A DNA stretch of 10,421 bases, taken from positions 1 to 10,421 of the forward strand of contig JAUPMA010000226.1 in assembly GCA_030836935.1 (NCBI GenBank), written 5' to 3'. Made by a program: the position numbers and the translations under genes. Below are positions 1 through 5,620 of the stretch, in pieces. Source of the stretch: Pseudomonadota bacterium (GTDB taxonomy: Bacteria; Pseudomonadota; Gammaproteobacteria; SZUA-229). Below the pieces are notes generated by a model that was not told the DNA's origin, searched no databases, and saw only the letters and a program-made list of their open reading frames with translations. Each line of letters starts with the position of its first letter. Position 1 is the first letter of the stretch.

Positions 1-19
1 CTTCATCAACGAATTTCAT
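1..19 (-). CDS. obgE: Obg-family GTPase ObgE/CgtA, first codons only
   Basis: Only the start codon (positions 19-17) and five more codons lie in the window, reading M-K-F-V-D-E. This is the usual N-terminus of the Obg/CgtA GTPase, a ribosome-associated GTPase involved in late 50S maturation and stress control. The call rests on this hexapeptide plus the neighbours: in gammaproteobacteria obgE lies downstream of rplU-rpmA on the same strand. The upstream minus-strand sequence shows no clear Shine-Dalgarno, and a heptamer repeat array lies about 23 bases before the start. The identification is inferred from very little protein. Confidence 0.7.
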
Positions 20-42
20 GGTCGCTAGCGCTTAAGTGACAG

Positions 43-112
43 GGTTAAAGTTTAAAGTATCAAGGAAAGGCTGTTGCTTGCTACTTGTAACTTGTAACTT
101 GCAACTTGCAGA
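43..112 (-). repeat. Heptamer-phased intergenic repeat upstream of obgE
   Basis: Ten consecutive 7-base units starting at 43 keep a single phase. On the plus strand the first units are GGTTAAA and GTTTAAA. The middle (57-77) is degenerate. The last units are TTGCTAC, TTGTAAC twice, TTGCAAC and TTGCAGA. Read on the minus strand, toward obgE, the order is GTTACAA-type units, then GTAGCAA, a core containing CCTTTCCTT, then TTTAAAC and TTTAACC. The same layout occurs upstream of ridA at 7864-7941. The two together suggest one dispersed repeat family, placed between the rpmA terminator and the obgE start codon. Confidence 0.7.
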
Positions 113-113
113 C

Positions 114-141
114 AAAAAAAAGCCCTGCACGAGACAGGGCT
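114..141 (-). terminator. Rho-independent terminator of rplU-rpmA
   Basis: On the minus strand a perfect 7-bp stem AGCCCTG/CAGGGCT (141-135 with 127-121) encloses a 7-nt loop and runs straight into a T-tract (plus-strand A run 114-121). It lies 36 bases after the rpmA stop codon. It should end most rplU-rpmA transcripts before obgE, so obgE depends on readthrough or on its own promoter in 20-113. Confidence 0.9.
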
Positions 142-177
142 GTAATAGTCTTGCAACCAACTCTCAATCTTTATCGT

Positions 178-435
178 CTAGGCAGGTACTACATTAACCA
201 TCTTGCGGCTCAACGGGCCTTTGGTTTCGAACACAATCCTGCCGTCAATCTTGGCAAACAGGGTGTGATCGCGGCCCATGCCGACATTTACGCCCGCATG
301 AAACTGGGTGCCGCGCTGACGAACGATGATGTTACCGGCTGTGACCACTTCGCCGCCGAATCTTTTCAGACCCAGTCGTTTACTTTCGGAGTCACGACCG
401 TTGCGGGTACTGCCCGCTGCTTTCTTGTGTGCCAT
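178..435 (-). CDS. rpmA: 50S ribosomal protein L27
   Basis: This 85-residue protein is bacterial ribosomal protein L27, whose N-terminal tail reaches into the peptidyl transferase centre of the large subunit. The sequence opens [16 protein letters not shown] and continues with the conserved [10 protein letters not shown] segment, the family hallmark. There is no cleavable N-terminal extension of the Firmicutes type; the protein begins directly with the mature-form tail. The ATG at 435 is preceded by an AGGAG Shine-Dalgarno at good spacing. The gene follows rplU by 22 bases on the same strand, so the two are almost certainly co-transcribed, and a strong terminator follows. Length and sequence are normal for the family. 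Confidence 0.98.
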   Translation of the reverse strand: MAHKKAAGSTRNGRDSESKRLGLKRFGGEVVTAGNIIVRQRGTQFHAGVNVGMGRDHTLFAKIDGRIVFETKGPLSRKMVNVVPA

Positions 436-457
436 TGCTAGCTCCTAAATCTCTTGA

Positions 458-769
458 TTAACCTTTGATACCGGTAATTTCCAGCTCAGTGTAATACTGG
501 CGGTGGCCGGTGCGTTTCTGGAAATGTTTACGACGGCGGAATTTAACCACTTCGATCTTGTCGTGACGACCCTGTGACTTGATGGTGGCGCTGACGGTGC
601 CGCCCTTGACCAGCGGGGTGCCAACGGTCAGTTTTTCGCCATCGGCAATCATCAATACCTGGTCGAGCGTGATGCTGTCACCCGGATTGCCGCTGAGTAA
701 TTCAACTTTCAGCTTGTCGCCCTGGGCAACCTTGTATTGTTTACCACCGGTTTTAACTACAGCGTACAT
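458..769 (-). CDS. rplU: 50S ribosomal protein L21
   Basis: This 103-residue protein is bacterial ribosomal protein L21, a 23S rRNA-binding protein of the large subunit, with the same length as E. coli L21. It starts [12 protein letters not shown] and carries the conserved basic stretch [16 protein letters not shown] at residues 76-91. I chose the ATG at 769. An in-frame TTG at 784 would add five residues, but it overlaps the GGAG Shine-Dalgarno that serves the ATG at a 9-base gap. The gene heads the rplU-rpmA transcription unit and diverges from ispB across a 191-bp spacer that holds promoter candidates in both directions. Confidence 0.98.
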   Translation of the reverse strand: MYAVVKTGGKQYKVAQGDKLKVELLSGNPGDSITLDQVLMIADGEKLTVGTPLVKGGTVSATIKSQGRHDKIEVVKFRRRKHFQKRTGHRQYYTELEITGIKG

Positions 770-811
770 ACCGGAATACTCCAAAAAATTCTGTTCACGG
801 AAAGGGCGGCA

Positions 812-841
812 ATTCTAGCCGCTGACACTCACCCACTGCAA
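812..841 (-). promoter_or_regulatory. Candidate sigma70-type promoter for rplU-rpmA
   Basis: On the minus strand a TAGAAT -10 box (817-812, five of six consensus bases) lies 18 bases downstream of a weak -35 TTGCAG (841-836). The -10 sits between GCGGC and GCCGC half-sites (806-810, 818-822), a small dyad of unknown meaning. Transcription from here would give a leader of about 35 nt before the L21 start. The -10 is convincing and the -35 is poor. Confidence 0.45.
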
Positions 842-893
842 GCACGAATTGCTGTCGCCGCCAAGATTTTTCGGTGCCGGGGCCGTGTCCGGC

Positions 894-922
894 TTGTGAC
901 CCACAGGGTGTTCCCGGATAAT
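894..922 (+). promoter_or_regulatory. Candidate sigma70-type promoter for ispB
   Basis: TTGTGA (894-899) and GATAAT (917-922) are separated by exactly 17 bases and lie 38 bases upstream of the ispB ATG. They match four of six and five of six consensus bases. A short inverted repeat GCCGG/CCGGC (876-880, 889-893) abuts the -35. The spacing and position are good, but there is no experimental support in the sequence itself. Confidence 0.42.
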
Positions 923-960
923 TGCGCCTCTTTATAACCAGCCGGTCGACCCTGTTTTCA

Positions 961-1929
961 ATGAATGTTGAGCAAATCAAATCGCTGGTGACGGCCGATA
1001 TGCAGGCTGTGGATGCGCTGATCCAGCGACGGCTGTCCTCCGAAGTGGTGCTGGTTAACCAGCTCAGTCATTACATTATCAATTCCGGCGGCAAGCGATT
1101 GCGTCCCATGCTCACCCTGCTGGCGGCGCAGGCTTGCGGCTACCAGGGTCAACACCACTATACGCTGGCGGCGATTATCGAATTCATCCATACCGCCACG
1201 CTATTGCATGATGATGTGGTCGACGAGTCCGACATGCGCCGTGGCCGCGAAACCGCCAATGAGCTGTTTGGTAATGCGGCCAGTGTGCTGGTCGGGGATT
1301 TTCTCTATTCCCGCGCATTTGAAATGATGATTGATGTGGACAGCATGAAAGTCATGCAGATTCTGGCTGAAACCACCAATGTCATCGCCGAAGGCGAAGT
1401 GATGCAACTGATGAACTGCCACGATGCCGACACCACTGAGCAGCGTTATCTTGATGTGATTCACGCCAAAACCGCCAAACTGTTTGAAGCTGCAACACGG
1501 CTGGGCGCGGTATTGTGTAAACGGACGGAAGCCGAGGAACAGGCGATGGCGGCCTATGGCATGCATCTGGGCACAGCCTTCCAGCTGATTGATGATGTGC
1601 TGGATTACAGCTCCTCCGCCGAAACCATGGGCAAGAATGTGGGCGATGACCTCGCCGAAGGCAAGCCGACCCTGCCGCTGATTTATGCCATGCGCAATGG
1701 CAACGCCGAGCAATCGGCGCTGGTGCGCCATGCCATTGAAGAAGGTGGACTGGAACAGATTGAGGCGGTGACGGCGGCGATTCGTGATACCGGCGCCATT
1801 GCCTATACCGAAGCCACGGCACGCCGTGAAGCCGAGCTGGCGATGGAACAGTTGAGTCATTTGCCTGCATCGCCGTACAGGGATGCACTGCTCGGTCTGG
1901 CGCGTTTTTCAGTTGATCGTTCGTTTTAA
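961..1929 (+). CDS. ispB: Long-chain polyprenyl (octaprenyl-type) diphosphate synthase
   Basis: This 322-residue trans-prenyltransferase condenses isopentenyl diphosphate units onto an allylic primer to make the side-chain precursor of ubiquinone and menaquinone. The first Asp-rich motif is D84-D85-x-x-D88 within H-D-D-V-V-D-E-S-D. The second is D211-D212-x-x-D215, preceded by G-T-A-F-Q-L-I. The G-G-K-R-L-R-P substrate motif is at 43-49, and K-P-T-L-P-L follows near 235. The residue five before the first motif is Ala79, a small residue typical of long-chain enzymes. The exact chain length cannot be read from sequence. I chose ATG 961 (M-N-V-E-Q-I), which matches the E. coli IspB N-terminus; an in-frame upstream ATG at 922 overlaps the predicted -10 box. 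The gene diverges from rplU, the usual gammaproteobacterial arrangement. Confidence 0.96.
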   Translation: MNVEQIKSLVTADMQAVDALIQRRLSSEVVLVNQLSHYIINSGGKRLRPMLTLLAAQACGYQGQHHYTLAAIIEFIHTATLLHDDVVDESDMRRGRETANELFGNAASVLVGDFLYSRAFEMMIDVDSMKVMQILAETTNVIAEGEVMQLMNCHDADTTEQRYLDVIHAKTAKLFEAATRLGAVLCKRTEAEEQAMAAYGMHLGTAFQLIDDVLDYSSSAETMGKNVGDDLAEGKPTLPLIYAMRNGNAEQSALVRHAIEEGGLEQIEAVTAAIRDTGAIAYTEATARREAELAMEQLSHLPASPYRDALLGLARFSVDRSF

Positions 1930-1986
1930 ATCAAGCATCATTGCCGGCCTCAAACGGGCTTGCACATGCCGTTCCCTTGCCCACCG

Positions 1987-2054
1987 CCGGCTTACGCTGG
2001 ATGGTTTCCCCTCTCCCGCGAGGGGGGTGGGTAAGCTGGTGTCGTTACGCGACA
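1987..2054. repeat. Hairpin-rich spacer between ispB and tRNA-Pro
   Basis: Three dyads are packed into 68 bp. CCGGCTTAC (1987-1995) pairs with GTAAGCTGG (2031-2039) with one G-T wobble. Inside it, CCCCTC (2008-2013) pairs perfectly with GAGGGG (2020-2025). TGTCG (2040-2044) pairs with CGACA (2050-2054) just before the tRNA. There is no T-tract, so this does not look like an ispB terminator. The C-rich and G-rich core resembles small intergenic palindromes scattered in many bacterial genomes, but I cannot name a family. Confidence 0.45.
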
Positions 2055-2066
2055 GGCTAAAAAATT

Positions 2067-2143
<77 letters not shown>

Positions 2144-2167
2144 ATTCCAGATTTACAGCCGGTTACA

Positions 2168-2743
2168 TCAGGGGATGGAAAGCGTTGCATAGCGGCTGAC
2201 CTTCACCTCGTCACTCCAGTAATTCCCCGCCAGCCCCGCCTTCATTTTCAGATGCCGCAAAAAATCTTCTGGTTGCGGCAGCTGTTCCCAGACCGATGGC
2301 AAAAACGTACCGCGATGCCGGCCAGCCTGCAGAATCAATCCATCCACGCCGGGCTGTAACTGGCGCAGCAAATCTTCTTCGGATGCGAACTGCATGGGCG
2401 TTGCCGGTGTGAGTATGGAAATGTGGATTTCCAGTTGCGGTAATTCGTCCGCTGTTACCGGCACAAAACGGTTGTCGTGAAAGGCAGCGGCAAAGGCGTG
2501 TTCGGCCACATCCCTGATCAGCGGTTGATGCGCTTCGAGTGTGCCGATGCAGCCGCGCAATTTTTCGTGCAAATGCAGGGTTACAAAGGTGGCACGGTGC
2601 TGTTGCAGGTTGAGGCTGTATTCGTGCGCATTCACCGGCATGGGTTTGTGATGTTTCAGGCCAAACCCGATTGACTCGTGCGCAATTTTCAGCAGTGTGT
2701 TTTTTTCGTTATTGTCGAGATTGAATTCAATTGTAGAAGGCAT
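2168..2743 (-). CDS. AMMECR1-domain protein (AmmeMemoRadiSam component A)
   Basis: This 191-residue protein is an AMMECR1-domain protein. The key motif L-R-G-C-I-G is at residues 62-67, inside the conserved F-V-T-L-x-L-x-x-x-L-R-G-C-I-G-T-L block. Other family features are the R-F-x-P-V segment, E-I-H-I-S-I-L-T-P, and the C-terminal P-E-x-F-L-x-x-L-K-x-K-A-G-L. The biochemical function of the family is not established to my knowledge; the invariant Cys65 is a likely functional residue. I chose ATG 2743; a GTG at 2749 would add two residues. Either start lies inside the 3' end of the Memo-like gene, an overlap of 17-23 bp that implies translational coupling. No signal peptide or membrane segment is seen. 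The radical SAM gene lies just beyond the Memo-like gene, completing the triad. Confidence 0.9.
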   Translation of the reverse strand: MPSTIEFNLDNNEKNTLLKIAHESIGFGLKHHKPMPVNAHEYSLNLQQHRATFVTLHLHEKLRGCIGTLEAHQPLIRDVAEHAFAAAFHDNRFVPVTADELPQLEIHISILTPATPMQFASEEDLLRQLQPGVDGLILQAGRHRGTFLPSVWEQLPQPEDFLRHLKMKAGLAGNYWSDEVKVSRYATLSIP

Positions 2744-3515
2744 AGGCACCGTAACCGACGACGCGGCTTTTATCGCCGGCGGTATCGCCGGAATTTCTTA
2801 AGTCCAGTGTTCTGGCGTGCAAGTGTTTTTGTTTGGCAACTTCAAGCAAGCCATTCACCGGGTTACGGCCACAGGCCATGTCGTAATGAATTTGTTCCGG
2901 CTTTAATTTTTCTATGGCGATGGAGGTGGCGCGATCCATTTGTTGTGCAACGCTGTAGTTGTTGTAGTGGCTCAAATCCGAACTGATGACAATCAGGGTT
3001 TCGTCGCCGCCCCACAATGCATTCAATACTTCAGCCACTTCGTTTTTATTGGCATCACCCACCACCAGCGGTATTAATTCAAAATCATCCAGCAGCACTT
3101 GCAAAAAAGGCAGCTGTACTTCAAGGCTGTGTTCCTGCGCATGCGCTTCATCGAATATTTCAACCTGCGGCAGTTCACCGAGGCGCGCAATGGCTGCCGG
3201 ATCAGTTTTTATTTTGCCGAGCGGTGTGATAAAAAATCCGGCTGATGTAGCCGCCAGTCCGCGAAATGGCACGCGATGTGCCGGGCCGAGCAAAACCACT
3301 TTTTTGATTTGGCTGTGCAACGGGCGTAGATTGACATAAGCGCTGGCGGCAATGGGGCCGGAGTACATGTAACCAGCATGCGGCACGATGATGGCCTTGG
3401 GCAGGAAGCGGCTAACTTCGGCCTGATTGAGATAATCGGCAATGTCGTGGCGCAATTGCGTGGCATCGGCCGGGTAAAACATGCCGGCTACTGCGGCGGG
3501 ACGTTCGTTGATCAT
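2727..3515 (-). CDS. Memo-like protein (AmmeMemoRadiSam component B)
   Basis: This 262-residue protein belongs to the Memo family, which shares its fold with LigB-type extradiol dioxygenases. It opens with R-P-A-A-V-A-G-M-F-Y-P. Candidate metal ligands by motif context are His46 (V-P-H-A-G-Y-M-Y-S-G), His80 (L-G-P-A-H) and Cys215 (A-C-G-R-N-P), which correspond to the His-His-Cys set described for human MEMO1. H-S-L-E-V-Q-L-P-F-L-Q (129-139) and S-S-D-L-S-H-Y (178-184) are further family motifs. I chose ATG 3515 because a GGAG-type Shine-Dalgarno precedes it and homology begins there; the open frame extends to 3962 but would overlap the divergent radical SAM gene. The AMMECR1 gene overlaps its 3' end. 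It is probably a cytosolic metalloprotein acting with its two neighbours on an unknown substrate. Confidence 0.92.
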   Translation of the reverse strand: MINERPAAVAGMFYPADATQLRHDIADYLNQAEVSRFLPKAIIVPHAGYMYSGPIAASAYVNLRPLHSQIKKVVLLGPAHRVPFRGLAATSAGFFITPLGKIKTDPAAIARLGELPQVEIFDEAHAQEHSLEVQLPFLQVLLDDFELIPLVVGDANKNEVAEVLNALWGGDETLIVISSDLSHYNNYSVAQQMDRATSIAIEKLKPEQIHYDMACGRNPVNGLLEVAKQKHLHARTLDLRNSGDTAGDKSRVVGYGAYAFYN

Positions 3516-3576
3516 TTTCGTCTCTCCGGTTGTTTTTGGAAGACGCAACCTCCATCTGATGCAAGAGGTATCCGTT

Positions 3577-4671
3577 ATGAACGCAAACACTATAGCAACA
3601 AAATACTGGCACACACTTGATGCCAAGCAAGGTGGAGAGTCGCGCGTGCAATGCGATCTGTGCCCGCGATTTTGCCAGCTGAAAGAAGGCCAGCACGGCT
3701 TGTGTTTTGTGCGCGCCAACGAAGGCGGGAAAATTGTCTCGACGACGTATGGTCTGTCCAGCGGGTTTTGTGTTGATCCTATCGAGAAAAAACCGCTGAA
3801 CCATTTCTTGCCGGGCACGCCGGTCCTGTCATTTGGCACCGCCGGCTGTAACCTGGCCTGCAAGTTTTGCCAGAACTGGGATATCAGCAAGTCGCGCGAA
3901 ATCCATACGCTGGCCGATGCCGCATCGCCGCAAAAAATCGCCGAAGTGGCCAAAAAACTCAATTGCCGCAGCGTGGCTTATACCTACAACGATCCGGTGG
4001 TGTTTCACGAATACGCCATTGATGTTGCGCTGGCCTGCCGTGAGCTCGGAATCAAATCCGTTGCGGTAACGGCGGGTTATGTCTGCCCGGAACCGCGCAA
4101 GGAATTTTATGCAGTGATGGATGCGGCCAATGTGGATCTCAAGGGTTTCACCGAAGATTTCTACCGCAAGCTCACCGGTGGTGACCTGCAACCGGTGCTG
4201 GATACGCTGGTGTATCTCAAGCACGAAACCAGAGTCTGGTTCGAGCTTACGACTTTGCTGATTCCGGGACACAATGATTCTGACGAGGAATTGCAGAACA
4301 TGACCCGCTGGGTAGTGAAGGAACTGGGGCCGGATGTACCCATGCATTTCACCGCCTTTCACCCCGACTGGAAAATGCAGGATGTGCCACCGACACCGCC
4401 GGCCACGCTCACCCGTGCTCGCAAGATTGCCCTGGATAACGGCGTGCGATATGCCTACACCGGCAACGTGCACGACAAATCCGGAGAAAGCACCTATTGC
4501 CACCATTGCGGCCAGCGGCTTATCGGCCGTGACTGGTATGAACTCAGCGAATGGAATCTGGATGCCAAAGGCGGCTGCAACCAGTGCGGCACGCCGCTGG
4601 CCGGTGTGTTCGAGGCCAGGCCGGGTAACTGGGGCGCGAAGCGCCAGCCGGTTCGGTTGGCTGCCATGTGA
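3577..4671 (+). CDS. AmmeMemoRadiSam-type radical SAM enzyme
   Basis: This 364-residue radical SAM protein is related to pyruvate formate-lyase-activating enzymes. The SAM-cluster motif is C91-x3-C95-x2-C98 (C-N-L-A-C-K-F-C-Q-N-W). An N-terminal cluster, C26-x2-C29-x3-C33 with C43, precedes it. A C-terminal zinc-ribbon-like pair, C308-x2-C311 and C334-x2-C337, ends the protein. Y-T-Y-N-D-P-V-V-F-H-E-Y at 135-146 matches the Y-T-Y-x-E/D-P signature of this subfamily. The start is ATG 3577, with AGAGG upstream; a longer frame from 3481 reads back into the Memo-like gene. The gene diverges from the Memo-like gene across only 61 bp, so both 5' regions overlap. The substrate is unknown; modification or activation of a protein or small molecule together with Memo and AMMECR1 is an inference from co-occurrence. 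Confidence 0.93.
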   Translation: MNANTIATKYWHTLDAKQGGESRVQCDLCPRFCQLKEGQHGLCFVRANEGGKIVSTTYGLSSGFCVDPIEKKPLNHFLPGTPVLSFGTAGCNLACKFCQNWDISKSREIHTLADAASPQKIAEVAKKLNCRSVAYTYNDPVVFHEYAIDVALACRELGIKSVAVTAGYVCPEPRKEFYAVMDAANVDLKGFTEDFYRKLTGGDLQPVLDTLVYLKHETRVWFELTTLLIPGHNDSDEELQNMTRWVVKELGPDVPMHFTAFHPDWKMQDVPPTPPATLTRARKIALDNGVRYAYTGNVHDKSGESTYCHHCGQRLIGRDWYELSEWNLDAKGGCNQCGTPLAGVFEARPGNWGAKRQPVRLAAM

Positions 4672-4680
4672 TGCTATTCT
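4652..4680 (+). promoter_or_regulatory. Candidate gmk promoter overlapping the radical SAM stop
   Basis: TTCGGT (4652-4657) and TATTCT (4675-4680) are separated by 17 bases. The -10 is preceded by TGC, giving an extended -10 element. It overlaps the TGA of the radical SAM gene and lies about 30 bases before the gmk ATG. It could give the gmk operon its own transcription start. The -35 is weak. Confidence 0.35.
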
Positions 4681-4707
4681 TCAATCACTGAATCCAATCC
4701 GGGGTAA

Positions 4708-5337
<630 letters not shown>

Positions 5338-5351
5338 TACAGAGGAACCTC

Positions 5352-5612
5352 ATGGCCCGTTTAACCGTAGAAGATTGCCTGCCTTTCGTTGATAACCGTT
5401 TTCAGCTGGTGCTGGTAGCGGCCAAGCGTGCCCGCCAGATCGCCATGGGCGGCCAGGCACTGGTATCGATTGATAACGACAAGCCCACAGTACTGGCGCT
5501 GCGCGAAATTGCCGAAGGCAAGGTTGGCCCGGCCATTCTCGATGAAGTGCTGGCCAGTGACCATGCCATGACCGGTGGTGTGCCCGAAGACGAAATCAAC
5601 CGGGAACTCTGA
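5352..5612 (+). CDS. rpoZ: RNA polymerase omega subunit
   Basis: This 86-residue protein is the omega subunit, which clamps the beta' C-terminus during RNA polymerase assembly and, in proteobacteria, forms part of a ppGpp-binding site. The family core is clear: M-A-R-L-T-V-E-D-C at the start, [15 protein letters not shown] at 15-29, and [15 protein letters not shown]. It is slightly shorter than E. coli omega (91 aa); the difference lies in the variable C-terminal tail. AGAGGA precedes the ATG at good spacing. The position between gmk and spoT is the conserved proteobacterial order and links polymerase, its alarmone and the GTP supply. The stop is only eight bases before the spoT ATG. Confidence 0.97.
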   Translation: MARLTVEDCLPFVDNRFQLVLVAAKRARQIAMGGQALVSIDNDKPTVLALREIAEGKVGPAILDEVLASDHAMTGGVPEDEINREL

Positions 5613-5620
5613 TATGCCCT

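Noticed and set aside
43..112. Heptamer arrays considered as a CRISPR
   Set aside because: The units are contiguous with no spacers and are far shorter than CRISPR repeats; the same holds for 7864-7941 and the decamers at 8339-8475.
770..784. Longer rplU start at TTG 784
   Set aside because: The TTG overlaps the GGAG that serves the ATG at 769, and L21 proteins begin M-Y-A-V.
922..960. Longer ispB start at ATG 922
   Set aside because: It overlaps the predicted -10 box and adds 13 residues absent from IspB. ATG 961 matches the known N-terminus.
3481..3576. Upstream extension of the radical SAM frame by 32 codons
   Set aside because: It overlaps the start of the Memo-like gene on the other strand and lacks family similarity. 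ATG 3577 has AGAGG upstream.
3516..3962. Upstream extension of the Memo-like open frame by 149 codons
   Set aside because: The extension lies antisense to the radical SAM gene and has no homology. The ATG at 3515 has a Shine-Dalgarno and begins the family sequence.
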